A stretch of 64,000 bases of DNA. It comes from Spirosoma aerolatum. GTDB lineage: Bacteria; Bacteroidota; Bacteroidia; Cytophagales; Spirosomataceae. How positions within the stretch are numbered: position 1 is the stretch's first letter; each line of letters begins with the position of its first letter. The stretch covers positions 3,607,001 to 3,671,000 of the forward strand of contig NZ_CP020104.1 of NCBI RefSeq assembly GCF_002056795.1, written 5' to 3'. The notes under the pieces are model-generated. The model did no database searches. It was given only the letters and a program-made list of their open reading frames with translations, and was not told the origin of the DNA. Shown one piece after another: positions 1 through 9,655 of the stretch. The position numbers were made by a program, and so were the translations under genes.

Positions 1-1323
1 CTATATCACGATGCACGGGGAGAAACCTCTCGCTTTGAAGACTATACTGAAATCGTAACAAACTGGGGTGGTATGATCTATCCGCCAGAGAACGTTACGC
101 AGGATTATAAACTGGTGCCGCTAGACGTGTATACGCCACTGGACATGCGGGCGCCGGGTGGAGTAACGGGGATGTCGGCGCTGGAGATAGCCGTCGATGA
201 ACTGGCCTATGAATTGGGCATGGACCCGCTGGAACTCCGGCTGAAAAACTATACTGACCTGGACTACAACACCAAAAAGCCGTTTTCGAGCAAAGAACTC
301 CGGGAATGTTTCCGGCAGGGAGCCGAGCGATTTGGCTGGTCGAAACGTCAGTTTGAGCCTGGTTCGATGAAAAAAGGGCATAACCTGATTGGCTGGGGCA
401 TGGCTACCGGAATCTGGGAGGCTAACCAGATGCCCGCCCGTGCCGAAGCAGCTTTGCTGGTCAATGGTAAGTTATGGGTAAGCAGCGCAACTGCCGACAT
501 TGGTACGGGAACCTATACCATCATGACGCAGATTGCCGCCGATGCCCTTGGCTTGCCGGTTGAAGATGTTCTATTCAAGCTGGGCGACACGGATTTTCCG
601 GTGGCACCAATTTCGGGCGGTTCCTGGACGGCAGCTACGGTCGGTATGGCTGTTCACTCGGCCTGTGAAGCCGTTGGCAAATCGCTGCTGGGGTTGGCGA
701 AGAAATTGTCAGGTTCGCCGTTCAAAGGCGCGAAATGGGACGATGTTGAGTTTGTCGATAAGCAGTTACGGCTCAAAAACGATCCATCAACGGCCGTTTC
801 GCTCCAAACGCTGGTTGATCTGAATGGGGGTAAGGCTGTTCGGGAAACCTCAACGGGGTTACCGAATGCGCTGAAGCAAAAAGACTATGCCCGCGCAACG
901 CATTCGGCAGCGTTCGTTGAAGTTATGGTTGATGAAGTGTTGGGAACGGTTAAAGTGACCCGCGCTGTTAGCGCCATAGCTGCGGGGCGAATTTTGAATC
1001 CGAAAACAGCACGAAGTCAGATTCTGGGCGGCATGGTGTGGGGGATCAGCAAAGCACTTCACGAAGAAAGCGTGCTGGACCACAACTTCGGTCGATTCAT
1101 GAACCATAATTTGGCCGAATACCACGTATCCGTCAACGCCGATATTCATGATCTCGATGTCATATTCGTCGAAGAAGATGACACCATTGTAAATCCGCTG
1201 GGTATCAAAGGGCTTGGCGAAATTGGGATCGTAGCCATGCCAGCCGCCATAGCGAATGCTATCTTCCACGCAACAGGCAAGCGGGTAAGAGACCTACCCA
1301 TTACGCTGGATCGGTTGCTGTGA
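1..1323 (+). CDS. Xanthine dehydrogenase-family molybdopterin-binding subunit, C-terminal part
   Basis: The reading frame is open from base 1, so the N-terminal part lies outside the window; the ATG at 73 is internal. The visible 440 residues match the C-terminal half of the large molybdenum-cofactor subunit of xanthine dehydrogenase/aldehyde oxidoreductase enzymes, which hydroxylate or oxidise aldehydes and heterocycles. The motif RAPGGVTGMSALEIAVDELA is the family's typical RAPG segment, and GIKGLGEIG near the C-terminus carries the Glu (GLGE) that acts as catalytic base in the family. It ends LPITLDRLL, as family members do. Partner 2Fe-2S and FAD subunits are expected upstream. Substrate cannot be told from the sequence. 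Confidence 0.9.
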   Translation, partial: LYHDARGETSRFEDYTEIVTNWGGMIYPPENVTQDYKLVPLDVYTPLDMRAPGGVTGMSALEIAVDELAYELGMDPLELRLKNYTDLDYNTKKPFSSKELRECFRQGAERFGWSKRQFEPGSMKKGHNLIGWGMATGIWEANQMPARAEAALLVNGKLWVSSATADIGTGTYTIMTQIAADALGLPVEDVLFKLGDTDFPVAPISGGSWTAATVGMAVHSACEAVGKSLLGLAKKLSGSPFKGAKWDDVEFVDKQLRLKNDPSTAVSLQTLVDLNGGKAVRETSTGLPNALKQKDYARATHSAAFVEVMVDEVLGTVKVTRAVSAIAAGRILNPKTARSQILGGMVWGISKALHEESVLDHNFGRFMNHNLAEYHVSVNADIHDLDVIFVEEDDTIVNPLGIKGLGEIGIVAMPAAIANAIFHATGKRVRDLPITLDRLL

Positions 1324-1330
1324 ATAGAAT

Positions 1331-1405
1331 TGAAACCCCTAAATCGCCTGAAGGGGACTTTGCTCACAAGTAGATAAAGTCCCCTTAGGCGATTTAGGGG
1401 TTTCA
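1331..1405. terminator. Bidirectional hairpin between convergent genes
   Basis: Inverted repeat with arms 1331-1361 and 1376-1405, complementary over 30 pairs except one bulged base, separated by a 14-nt loop. It sits 7 nt after the stop of the oxidoreductase and 7 nt before the stop of the convergent serine hydrolase, so it can terminate both transcripts. The core CCCCTAAATCGCC resembles short words I recall from intergenic repeats of other bacteria, which is from memory only. Confidence 0.75.
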
Positions 1406-1412
1406 GGAAAAA

Positions 1413-3002
1413 TCAAGCGACTGCTTTCCCTTCCAGAATGGGCCGTTTGTCTTTCGTTTTTGCCAGAATACTCAGGCTGCTCTGAAATTCAACCTGAACG
1501 CCATCTGACCCAAATCGACAGGTAACAGTGTCGTAATGGGCTGTTTCAATAAACCGCCAAACCATGACGAAGGTATTGGTATCCTGCCAGCTTCCCGAAC
1601 CGGCTACTTTGCGGGTTTCACCGCCCGGAACAGGCGTTGGTGTCAGCATCAGTGGGGCTATGGCAAAGGTAGTCGTGCTTTCGACCCATCGGTTTACTCC
1701 ACAAAGAACCTGATGAGGCCCTTTATCGTCCTGAAGTTTAAAAATGCACCCGTCTTTCCCGAACGTCAACGATACATCCTTGACATGCAGCGGGTTATCG
1801 GCTATAGCATAGGTCTTGCCACTGATCTGGCTGAATACTGTAGAAGCGGGCTGGCTAGGTTCAGGTAATAAGGTTAACGCTGTTAACTTCTTTGTCAGAG
1901 CGGGTTGTTGTGTTTTGGCCGATGCCATATTCGTTCCGTGCAGGGCTGGTAAAATATGATTCCAGGCGGCATCCAGCACGGCCTGCATATTGGCTGTTTC
2001 GGAGGTCATTGCAATTACGGCATCTTCTTTCGGCAGCACGATACAGTATTGGCCATAGGCTCCATCGCCCCGGTAGGCATCGTTCCGGCACCGCCAGAAC
2101 TGATAACCGTACCCCTGAATCCAGTCGTTGACACTGGCATCCCCTTTTCCCCCTTTCGATTGGACTTCGGCTTTGGTTGCGTCGTTGATCCACGATTCCT
2201 GAATCAGTCGTTTGCCATTCCACATGCCTTTCTGGAGATACAGTTGCCCGAATTTGGCAATATCTTCGGTTCGTACCCGCAGCCCCCAACCGCCGGTATT
2301 GATACCCTGTGGCGAAACCTCCCAGTCTTCGCCTTCAATGCCCAATGGCCCGAACAGACGCGGCTTCAGATACTCCAATACGGTTTGCCCCGTCACCTTC
2401 TGCACAATGGCCGAGAGCATGTACGTAGCGCCACTGTTGTAAACGAAGAACGTTCCGGGTTCATGTTCAACAGGCTGGGCCAGAAACGATTTTACCCAGG
2501 ATGCATCGCCACCGCGAAGGGCGCCCGTCGTATCCTTGTCGTGCCCGGTCGACATGGTAAGCAAGTCTTTTACGCGCATAGCCGACAGGTTAGCGCTGAC
2601 CGTCGCTGGCACATCATCGGGGAAAAACTTTACCACCTTATCTTCGACCGTAAACCGCTTTTCGGCCACGGCCATACCAACTGCGGTCGACGTAAAGCTT
2701 TTACTGAGCGAATACAGAGTATGCTTAAACTGAGGAGCATACGGTGCCCACCAGCCTTCGGCTACAACCTGACCATGTTTCAGTACCATGACACTGTGAA
2801 CATTGAGTTTCTGGCTTTCGATGGCATTCAGAAAATCCAGAAGCCCACTGGGCGATACGCCCTGAGCTTCGGGCAGGCTCCTGGGGAGTTTACCCGTTTT
2901 GGTCGGTAAAGCCCAGCTCGCTGTTGGTAGATTGCTGGCAATCAGCAAACCAGCCGCGCCGAAGCCAAGTTGTTGCAGGAAATCTCTACGATTTAAATTC
3001 AT
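1413..3002 (-). CDS. Tat-exported serine hydrolase (class C beta-lactamase/ penicillin-binding protein family)
   Basis: A 529-residue protein with a twin-arginine signal (NRRDFLQ at residues 4-10 followed by a hydrophobic stretch to about 30). The beta-lactamase/transpeptidase fold is shown by the SxxK motif SLSK (Ser98, Lys101), YNS at 188-190, and a GDGAYGQ segment in the position of the HxG motif. Family members are class C beta-lactamases, D-aminopeptidases or esterases; the many serine hydrolases of this family in Bacteroidetes are mostly of unknown substrate. A C-terminal domain of about 150 residues follows the catalytic part and looks beta-rich. The start ATG at 3002 fits the signal peptide. 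Monocistronic; a hairpin follows the gene. Confidence 0.88.
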   Translation of the reverse strand: MNLNRRDFLQQLGFGAAGLLIASNLPTASWALPTKTGKLPRSLPEAQGVSPSGLLDFLNAIESQKLNVHSVMVLKHGQVVAEGWWAPYAPQFKHTLYSLSKSFTSTAVGMAVAEKRFTVEDKVVKFFPDDVPATVSANLSAMRVKDLLTMSTGHDKDTTGALRGGDASWVKSFLAQPVEHEPGTFFVYNSGATYMLSAIVQKVTGQTVLEYLKPRLFGPLGIEGEDWEVSPQGINTGGWGLRVRTEDIAKFGQLYLQKGMWNGKRLIQESWINDATKAEVQSKGGKGDASVNDWIQGYGYQFWRCRNDAYRGDGAYGQYCIVLPKEDAVIAMTSETANMQAVLDAAWNHILPALHGTNMASAKTQQPALTKKLTALTLLPEPSQPASTVFSQISGKTYAIADNPLHVKDVSLTFGKDGCIFKLQDDKGPHQVLCGVNRWVESTTTFAIAPLMLTPTPVPGGETRKVAGSGSWQDTNTFVMVWRFIETAHYDTVTCRFGSDGVQVEFQSSLSILAKTKDKRPILEGKAVA

Positions 3003-3299
3003 GGTTTTGCCTAAGCGGTTTGAACGGAAAGTTAGTGTTATAGATCGATCAGGTAGTGCAAACCCAAAAGCAGTTAGTTAGGGGGAAATTACTATTAAGG
3101 GTGGGGAAAATAAATGCCAGAGAGTGAAGCCGAAAAATTAAACGTGCTGAATTAAATGGAATGTTGGATTTTTTGAGGGAAGTGGTTGATTGTTTTTCGA
3201 TTCAGGGTATTTTTATAGCAGCCCTTCGGGTAAATCTCTGTTTTGCCAGAGATTAATTGGGGGACCATATAGCCGTAACCACTTCACTCATCATTGAAA
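3003..3299. other. Divergent intergenic region
   Basis: Separates the divergent serine hydrolase and amidase genes and must hold both promoters. No good TAnnTTTG element was found. A small stem-loop (arms 3233-3240 and 3247-3254, loop 6 nt) lies 46 nt upstream of the amidase start. Confidence 0.5.
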
Positions 3300-4880
3300 A
3301 TGCCAAACCGATTCCTTCCTCTTTTTTTACCTCTTTTTCTGCTTACAATAGTAGCCCGTCCGCAATCGTTCAAGCCAAAACACGTGCAGGAGGCTACCAT
3401 CGATCAGCTACATACGGCCATGCAAAAAGGTAAGCTGACGGCTGTTGAACTAGTCCAGCTTTACCTAGATCGTATTGAGGCTTATGACAAGCAAGGCCCA
3501 TTTCTCAATGCGATTATTATGGTGAATCCTAAAGCCTTGGCGGAAGCCCGCCGACTTGATTCGTTGTACAAAGCGACCGGGAAGTTTGTTGGGCCTTTGC
3601 ATGGGATTCCGGTGATTGTAAAGGATAATTACAACACCTTCGACATGCCTACCACCAACGGGACTTTGGCTATGAAAAAGTCGATTCCGCCAAAAGATGC
3701 GTTTGTCGTCAAGCGGATTCGGGAAGCCGGGGCTATTATCATTGCCAAGTCGAATCTGGCGGAGTTTGCGACCTCGGGGCAGGTGTCGGTAAGTTCGATT
3801 TTGCCTGGCTATTCCCGAAATCCATACGATACAAAACGGACAACGGCAGGGTCGAGCGGGGGAACAGCCGCTGCGGTAGCTGCCGATTTTGGCACCATTG
3901 GCCTCGGAACGGATACGGGCAGTTCGATTCGGGGGCCATCCTCGCACCAAAGTCTGGTGGGTTTTCGGCCAACGCTGGGGTTGGTTAGTCGGGATGGGAT
4001 TGCCCCGTTGGCGCTGACAAACGATACGGGTGGGCCGATCTGCCGGACAGTTGAGGATGCCGTGCGGGTACTGGACGTGATAGCCGGTTACGATAAGGCG
4101 GATACCGTAACCCGACGGAGCGAAGGGAAGATACCCGTCTCGTATCGGCAGTATCTGGATAAAAATGGTCTGAAAGGGACTCGGATCGGCGTATTCCGTC
4201 AGCTTTGTACTCCCAAAAATTCGGACCCGCAGGTATATGCCCTCTTCAATAAGGCTCTGGACGAACTACGAGCGGCTGGGGCTACGGTAATCGACTCGGT
4301 ACGTGTGCCTGAATTGGACACCATCAATAAACAGTTCGATACAATTCCGCAGCTTCGTCGCGATTTCAACGTGTATCTGGCAAATCTGGGGCCCAATGCT
4401 CCGCACAAATCGCTGACATCTATCATTAAGTCGCGGCAATTTCATCCGAGTATTGAAAAAACGCTGCTGGATTCAGACAAGGACACCCTGGCACCGGAAG
4501 CCCATAAAGGATGGGAGAAAAACCTGGCCTTGCGGGAGCGATTGCGTAAACTGCTTCTTCGGGCCATGGATTCGACGGGTGTCGATGCGCTGGTGTATCC
4601 GTCGTTCAGTTATCCTCCCCGATTACTCGGTGATTTGAATACGCCGTCGGGTACGAATAACAATGCCCTTTCACCACCAACCGGCTTCCCTGCTTTTTCA
4701 GTACCGATGGGTTTTACGTATACTGATTTACCCGCTGGTTTGCAATTCTTCGGGCGCCCCTTTAGTGAGCCAACCCTCATTCGGCTGGGTTACGCTTATG
4801 AGCAGGCCACGCATCATCGGCGCCCACCCGAAAGCACACCCGTTTTGTCAAAGAAGAAGCGGAAAGTAGCAAGAACATAA
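3300..4880 (+). CDS. Secreted amidase (amidase signature family)
   Basis: A 526-residue amidase-signature enzyme with an N-terminal signal peptide (hydrophobic residues 5-20). The Ser-cisSer-Lys triad is visible: Lys108 in VIVKDN, the glycine/serine loop GSSGG at 184-188, and the nucleophile Ser209 in DTGSSIR (the usual DTGGSIR with Gly changed to Ser). These enzymes hydrolyse amides; GatA is the cytosolic relative, but the signal peptide and lack of GatB/C neighbours argue for an exported amidase of unknown substrate. The start is taken as ATG 3300; a TTG two codons upstream gives no better signal. Next gene is also on the plus strand after a hairpin. Confidence 0.9.
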   Translation: MPNRFLPLFLPLFLLTIVARPQSFKPKHVQEATIDQLHTAMQKGKLTAVELVQLYLDRIEAYDKQGPFLNAIIMVNPKALAEARRLDSLYKATGKFVGPLHGIPVIVKDNYNTFDMPTTNGTLAMKKSIPPKDAFVVKRIREAGAIIIAKSNLAEFATSGQVSVSSILPGYSRNPYDTKRTTAGSSGGTAAAVAADFGTIGLGTDTGSSIRGPSSHQSLVGFRPTLGLVSRDGIAPLALTNDTGGPICRTVEDAVRVLDVIAGYDKADTVTRRSEGKIPVSYRQYLDKNGLKGTRIGVFRQLCTPKNSDPQVYALFNKALDELRAAGATVIDSVRVPELDTINKQFDTIPQLRRDFNVYLANLGPNAPHKSLTSIIKSRQFHPSIEKTLLDSDKDTLAPEAHKGWEKNLALRERLRKLLLRAMDSTGVDALVYPSFSYPPRLLGDLNTPSGTNNNALSPPTGFPAFSVPMGFTYTDLPAGLQFFGRPFSEPTLIRLGYAYEQATHHRRPPESTPVLSKKKRKVART

Positions 4881-4894
4881 AACCTTTACGCCAT

Positions 4895-4993
4895 ATAGAC
4901 CCGCCAGGGAGCGCCAGAATTTCCTGATTATTAGGATCTGTATAGATAAAATTCTAACAAACATGAAAATCTGGTGCCCTCTGGCGGGTCTAT
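4895..4993. repeat. Intergenic inverted repeat (arms about 24 nt)
   Basis: Arms 4895-4918 and 4970-4993 are complementary except for three positions, with a 51-nt A/T-rich loop. Located 15 nt after the amidase stop and 45 nt before the peptidase start. It would act as a terminator or transcript-end hairpin. The ATG at 4963 lies just before the right arm and is not the start of the next gene. Confidence 0.65.
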
Positions 4994-5037
4994 TTTTGAG
5001 ATTCTATTCAATTTTAGATTCTGGAAAACAATCGTTC

Positions 5038-6744
5038 ATGACTAAACTATCTATTCTGGCTTTCATACTTCTTCTGTCAGCGGTTTCAAATGCACAGCAA
5101 CTGATTACCCCGTTTGAACGAGATAGTAATCAGACGGCAACATATGAGCAAATCATCCGTTGGTATCGGCAGTTGGATCAGCAGTATGACCAGGCTAAAT
5201 TGATTGAAATCGGGAAAACGGACATTGGTAAGCCTTTGCATTTGTTCCTGTTAGCAGCTGATAAACAATTTGCCTCCCGACCTGGCCGGGTAACTTTGCT
5301 GATTAATAATGGTATCCATCCGGGCGAACCAGAAGGAATTGATGCCTGCATGATGCTGGCGCGTAACTTATTGAAAGCCAATAAGCTTCCCCAAAATGTG
5401 TTGGTGGCCATTGTGCCGGTCTACAATGTGGGTGGCTGCCTGAATCGGGGTGTTTCGCGGGTAAACCAGAACGGGCCAGAATCGTATGGGTTTCGGGGAA
5501 ATGCCCGTAACCTGAATCTCAACCGCGATTTTATAAAAGCGGAAGCCGAGAATACGCGGGCTTTTCAGTCGATGTTCCAGTGGCTAAAACCACAGGTATT
5601 TATTGATAACCATACGAGCGATGGCGCAGACTATCAGCATGTGCTGACGTATTTTGCGACGCAGAAAGATAAGCTTCATCCGTTAGTGTCGGGCTATATG
5701 GTTCAGTCGTTTCAGCCAGCGTTAGATAAGCAACTAACGGCTAAAGGATTTCCGTCTGCTCCCTATGTGAATCATGCAGGCGATACTCCGGAGAGCGGTC
5801 TAATTGGGTATAACGACTCGCCCCGTTATTCGACGGGCTATGCTGCTTTGTTTAACTGCTTCGGGTTTACGCTGGAAACACATATGTGGAAACCCTTTCC
5901 GGCCCGTGTCAAGGCATCGTATGTGTTCGATGAAGAAGTCATGTGGCTGTGTGATCGTGAGGCCAAAACGATTTTGACGAATCGACAACGGGCCGATGAA
6001 GCCGTACGTCAGCAGAAAACCTTTCCCCTTAGCTATAAACTGGATCGGAGTAAGACCGATTCGGTTACGTTTCTGGGCTATGCGGCTGCCTATAAACCCA
6101 GCGAGGTATCGGGTCTGAAACGACTTTATTACGACCGGACAAAACCCTTCATGAAGCGGGTGCCTTACTGGAACACCTTCGCTGTCGAGGCACAAGTCGA
6201 TAAACCTCGGACTTATGTGATTTCGCAGGGATGGACTGAGATCGTTGGTGAGTTAAAGCGCAATGGGGTGACGTTGACGCCATTGGCAAAGGATACGTTA
6301 ATAAAGGTCGCTGCCTATTACATCACGGATTTCAGGACTCCACAGCGTCCCTACGAAGGCCACTACCCGCATTCGGGCGTAAACGTGCGGACAGACACAC
6401 AAACAATTCAATTTTATAAAGGTGATTTTCTAGTCCCGACCACACAAGTAGCGAATCGGTACATTGTCGAAACGCTTGAACCACAGGGCGTTGACTCATT
6501 TTTTGCCTGGAATTTTTTCGATAGTATTCTGGACCAGAAGGAATATTTTTCGAATTATATATTTGAAGACACAGCCGCCGACCTGCTGAAGCAAAATCCG
6601 ATTTTACGAAAGCAACTGGACGAGAAACGTGCTATTGACAAAGCCTTCGCCGAAAACGCCAATGCGCAACTGGAATTTATTTACAAGCAAACACCGTATT
6701 ACGAGAAAACGCATAACCGCTATCCAGTTTACCGGATAAATTAG
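5038..6744 (+). CDS. Secreted M14-family zinc carboxypeptidase
   Basis: A 568-residue protein with a signal peptide (residues 1-20, cleavage after SNAQ). The M14 zinc motif HPGE (His94, Glu97) is clear, RNLNLNRDF at 157-165 is the usual substrate-binding segment, and His192 in IDNHTSDG is the third zinc ligand. ETHMWKPF further on carries a candidate catalytic Glu. The enzyme should remove C-terminal amino acids from peptides in the periplasm or outside the cell. The start is set at ATG 5038 because an in-frame ATG at 4963 would put the hairpin arm in the coding region and spoil the signal peptide. The amidase upstream is probably a separate unit. Confidence 0.9.
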   Translation: MTKLSILAFILLLSAVSNAQQLITPFERDSNQTATYEQIIRWYRQLDQQYDQAKLIEIGKTDIGKPLHLFLLAADKQFASRPGRVTLLINNGIHPGEPEGIDACMMLARNLLKANKLPQNVLVAIVPVYNVGGCLNRGVSRVNQNGPESYGFRGNARNLNLNRDFIKAEAENTRAFQSMFQWLKPQVFIDNHTSDGADYQHVLTYFATQKDKLHPLVSGYMVQSFQPALDKQLTAKGFPSAPYVNHAGDTPESGLIGYNDSPRYSTGYAALFNCFGFTLETHMWKPFPARVKASYVFDEEVMWLCDREAKTILTNRQRADEAVRQQKTFPLSYKLDRSKTDSVTFLGYAAAYKPSEVSGLKRLYYDRTKPFMKRVPYWNTFAVEAQVDKPRTYVISQGWTEIVGELKRNGVTLTPLAKDTLIKVAAYYITDFRTPQRPYEGHYPHSGVNVRTDTQTIQFYKGDFLVPTTQVANRYIVETLEPQGVDSFFAWNFFDSILDQKEYFSNYIFEDTAADLLKQNPILRKQLDEKRAIDKAFAENANAQLEFIYKQTPYYEKTHNRYPVYRIN

Positions 6745-6752
6745 TAAAATCG

Positions 6753-6812
6753 TTTTCGAGAGGCTGTACAGGATTATTATCGAAAAAACAATCCTGTACA
6801 GCCTCTCGAAAA
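6753..6812. terminator. Perfect hairpin after the M14 peptidase
   Basis: Arms 6753-6775 and 6790-6812 are perfectly complementary over 23 nt with a 14-nt A-rich loop. It starts 9 nt after the peptidase stop and ends 11 nt before the next start, so it either ends the transcript or separates two coding regions of one mRNA. Confidence 0.75.
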
Positions 6813-6822
6813 GTAAAACAAG

Positions 6823-7317
6823 ATGAGCTTAATGAGCCGTTTCTTAGTTTGTTTCTGGTTGTTTGGCCTGATTTCGCTTACTCTAGTTGCCCAGACTAAA
6901 CCATCGTCGTCGGATGTCGCAGCCATTCGGTCGTTGCGGACGGAGTCGAATCAGGCTATTCAGGCAAAAGATCTCAATAGGTTTGGGCAAACGATGTTGC
7001 CGGAAATAGACGTGACGCGGGGAAGTGGTTCGCATGTGTCGGGCCGGGATTCGGTACTAGCGTCGGTAGCCGTTCAATTTAAAGACCCGGCGTTTCTGGG
7101 ATATGTTCGGTACACCGAACGCATCGATATCAGTACAACCAGTCCATTCGCTGCCGAACATGGGCATTGGGAAGGCCGCTTCCGCCGATCAGACGGCATT
7201 CAACTCATCACAGGGACCTACCTGGCAATGTGGCGCAAAACTGACTCAGGCTGGAAAATTCGCTCCGAATTATTTGTGAGTTTAAGCTGTACCGGCAGTG
7301 CCGCTTGCGGGAAGTGA
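6823..7317 (+). CDS. Secreted SnoaL/DUF4440-like (NTF2 fold) protein
   Basis: A 164-residue protein with an N-terminal signal peptide (cleavage near VAQTK). The rest has the features of the NTF2-like DUF4440/SnoaL group: N-terminal helix with AIRSLRTESNQAIQAKDLNR, a central strand region, and a closing GTYLAMWRKTDSGWKIRSEL where WRxxxxGWKI is the family's typical end. Such proteins bind small ligands or act as small enzymes; no function can be assigned. An alternative start is ATG 6832. The last 100 nt overlap, on the opposite strand, the tail of the next open frame. Confidence 0.75.
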   Translation: MSLMSRFLVCFWLFGLISLTLVAQTKPSSSDVAAIRSLRTESNQAIQAKDLNRFGQTMLPEIDVTRGSGSHVSGRDSVLASVAVQFKDPAFLGYVRYTERIDISTTSPFAAEHGHWEGRFRRSDGIQLITGTYLAMWRKTDSGWKIRSELFVSLSCTGSAACGK

Positions 7318-7577
7318 TCGGAATTATTCTGTTTATCAGGTATGTTTTGAGAATAAAAAACGGTCAATTTTCGGCGTATAATAGGCTTATCAGATTTAAG
7401 TACTTGTCCTCCATTACTTAAGGGTGGGTTAGCAGGATTTGCGTAATAAATTGCTTTGGCTCGACGAATCAATTTTAAGGCAGCAGCTAATCGTTCCTCC
7501 GGAGTTTTGGCCCACCAATATTCCTTATCATAAACATGAATATCATCAGGATTGCTGGACTTGCGGATAGTAGACAT
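7218..7577 (-). CDS. Small hypothetical protein, 3' end probably extended
   Basis: A 119-residue open frame. The first ~70 residues look like a real small conserved protein: charged, with DKEYWWAKTPEERLAAAL and RRAKAIYYANPANPP, a helical segment of the kind seen in small antitoxin-like or adaptor proteins of Bacteroidetes. After IIRRK the sequence loses this character and its final 100 nt run antisense into the end of the SnoaL-like gene. I infer that the ancestral stop lay near the RRK segment and has been lost. No function recognised; no toxin partner is adjacent. Confidence 0.5.
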   Translation of the reverse strand: MSTIRKSSNPDDIHVYDKEYWWAKTPEERLAAALKLIRRAKAIYYANPANPPLSNGGQVLKSDKPIIRRKLTVFYSQNIPDKQNNSDHFPQAALPVQLKLTNNSERIFQPESVLRHIAR

Positions 7578-7613
7578 AGTGAGAGCAGATAATTTATTGA
7601 CTCAACCTAATCA

Positions 7614-7659
7614 GTGCTCAGGCAGTAATACCGGAATTTAGTATTATCTGCCTGAGCAC
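7614..7659. terminator. Hairpin between glnS and the small gene
   Basis: Arms 7614-7630 and 7642-7659 pair over 17 positions with one bulged base, loop 11 nt. It lies 98 nt beyond the glnS stop on the minus strand and 36 nt before the start of the small protein gene, so it most likely ends the glnS transcript. Confidence 0.65.
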
Positions 7660-7757
7660 GTTCGGCAAACGGTTATAAATCGGGTTAGCTTCTCCAGATG
7701 ATCAATTTTCTTATTTGAAAATCACAGACTGCCTTTCCGAACCTCACGTCTTCCGTC

Positions 7758-9500
7758 TTACCCCTTCTTTACTTCCTTCGCCCAGCTATCTTTCAGGGTA
7801 ACGGTTCGATTAAAGACAGGTTTGTCGGTAGTAGAGTCAGAGTCGAGCACGAAGTAGCCTTTGCGTATGAACTGGAAATTGCGGATAGCCCCTGAACGAG
7901 CGGCTTCGACTAATGCTGGTTCGACAAATGCGCGGACCACTTCCAGCGAATTGGGGTTTAATAATTCGCGAAATTCGCGTTCGTCGGCGGCTGGGTTTTC
8001 GACCGAGAAAAGCCGGTCATACAGCCGAACTTCCGCTTCGACGGCGTGCGGTACCGAGACCCAGTGGATAGTGCCTTTGACATTAATGCCCGATGTATCC
8101 GAACCACTGCGGCTTTCGGGTATGTATGAGCACCGTAGTTCGATAATCTCACCCGCATTGTCTTTGACAACTTCATCACATTTGATGATGTAAGCCCCTT
8201 TCAGCCGAACCATGCCGCCCGGAAATAGCCGGAAGAATTTCTTCGGCGGGTTTTCCATGAAATCATCCCGTTCGATATATACTTCCCGGCTGAACGGAAC
8301 CTCCCGCTCACCTGCACTGGGATCTTCGGGATTGTTTTCGATGTGCATGATTTCTTCCCGACCGACCTCATAATTGGTAATGACCAGTTTCAACGGTTTC
8401 TCGTCCAGTACAGCCATCACGCGGTGCGTGGTCTTGTTCAACTCTTCGCGGATACAGAACTCCAGAAGGCCCACATCGATCAGATTATCCCGTTTGGCGA
8501 TACCAATGCGGTCGGCAAATTCGCGAATGCTGGCAGGGGTGTAGCCCCGACGACGAATACCAGCAATGGTTGGCATGCGTGGATCGTCCCAGCCGCTCAC
8601 GTGGCCTTCTTCGACCAACTGCTTGAGCTTCCGTTTACTCATAACCGTATAGGTCAGGTTGAGCCGGGCAAACTCAATTTGTCGGGATGGGAAGATGTTC
8701 AACTGGTCGATAAACCATTCATATAGTGGACGGTGTACTTCAAACTCCAGCGTGCAGAGCGAATGTGTAATATGCTCAATCGAATCCGATTGCCCGTGGG
8801 CGAAGTCGTACATTGGATAAATACACCAGGCGTTGCCCGTCCGGTGGTGATGCGCATGCTTGATGCGGTAGATGATCGGATCGCGCATGTGCATGTTGGG
8901 AGAGGCCATATCGACCTTCGCCCGCAGTACTTTCGCACCGTCAGCATATTCGCCCGCTTTCATGCGCCGGAACAGATCGAGGTTTTCATCTACACTCCGG
9001 TCACGGTATTGACTCATCCGGCCTGGTTCGGTTGGTGTACCTTTCTGGGCGGCAATTTCTTCCGAGGTCGAGTCGTCTACATAAGCTAAGCCTTTCTGAA
9101 TCAGTGTTTCGGCAAATTGATAAAGCTGGTTGAAGTAATCGGAAGCGTAGAACTCATTTTCCCACTCGAAGCCCAGCCATCGCACATCGTTCTTAATCGA
9201 ATCAACATATTCAGTGTCTTCGGTAACGGGGTTGGTATCGTCGAAGCGTAGATTGGTCTGTCCACCGTATTTATCGGCCAGGCCAAAATTAAGGCAGATG
9301 GATTTGGCGTGACCAATGTGCAGGTAGCCATTGGGTTCGGGTGGAAAACGGGTGTGAATGCGTCCACCGTTTTTACCAGCGGCTAAATCGTCTTCAACAA
9401 TTTGTTCAATAAAATTGAGAGAGTTTCCTGCATTATTGCGGTCAGAGGAGTTGTTCTCACCGGCAAGAGATTCTTCGGGTTCCTTCGTTGCTTCCGCCAT
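7758..9500 (-). CDS. glnS: Glutaminyl-tRNA synthetase
   Basis: A 580-residue class I aminoacyl-tRNA synthetase that charges tRNA-Gln with glutamine in the cytosol. The HIGH motif is at 61-64 within [15 protein letters not shown], and the KMSKS-like motif is MSKRK at 287-291; between them are FDDTNP and the [20 protein letters not shown] region typical of GlnS as opposed to GltX. The C-terminal anticodon-binding beta-barrels follow. An N-terminal, low-complexity extension of about 30 residues precedes the catalytic domain. The 580-residue length is near the family norm. Start at ATG 9500, with a plausible promoter upstream. Confidence 0.97.
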   Translation of the reverse strand: MAEATKEPEESLAGENNSSDRNNAGNSLNFIEQIVEDDLAAGKNGGRIHTRFPPEPNGYLHIGHAKSICLNFGLADKYGGQTNLRFDDTNPVTEDTEYVDSIKNDVRWLGFEWENEFYASDYFNQLYQFAETLIQKGLAYVDDSTSEEIAAQKGTPTEPGRMSQYRDRSVDENLDLFRRMKAGEYADGAKVLRAKVDMASPNMHMRDPIIYRIKHAHHHRTGNAWCIYPMYDFAHGQSDSIEHITHSLCTLEFEVHRPLYEWFIDQLNIFPSRQIEFARLNLTYTVMSKRKLKQLVEEGHVSGWDDPRMPTIAGIRRRGYTPASIREFADRIGIAKRDNLIDVGLLEFCIREELNKTTHRVMAVLDEKPLKLVITNYEVGREEIMHIENNPEDPSAGEREVPFSREVYIERDDFMENPPKKFFRLFPGGMVRLKGAYIIKCDEVVKDNAGEIIELRCSYIPESRSGSDTSGINVKGTIHWVSVPHAVEAEVRLYDRLFSVENPAADEREFRELLNPNSLEVVRAFVEPALVEAARSGAIRNFQFIRKGYFVLDSDSTTDKPVFNRTVTLKDSWAKEVKKG

Positions 9501-9527
9501 GTCGTTACTTCACACTTGATAAAAGCC

Positions 9528-9559
9528 CGAAATTACGGTCTTTGACCGGGTTTGGCAAA
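9528..9559 (-). promoter_or_regulatory. Candidate glnS promoter
   Basis: On the minus strand TTTG (9556-9559) is followed after 20 nt by TAATTTCG (9528-9535), one base from the Bacteroidetes TAnnTTTG consensus. Predicted transcription start near 9521, giving a leader of about 20 nt. Confidence 0.45.
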
Positions 9560-9655
9560 CAGAACCGTTATCAATTGCGTTCCAGAGAGTAGCTTGGGTG
9601 CCAGAAGCAACGTACCAAAAAGCCCTGAATTTTCGCTAACAGGGTTATGGAAAAA

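Noticed and set aside
1956..2909. 317-residue open frame on the plus strand
   Set aside because: It lies fully antisense to the well-supported serine hydrolase, has no family features, and reflects codon bias of the real gene.
4963..5037. N-terminal extension of the M14 peptidase
   Set aside because: It contains a hairpin arm and would bury the signal peptide.
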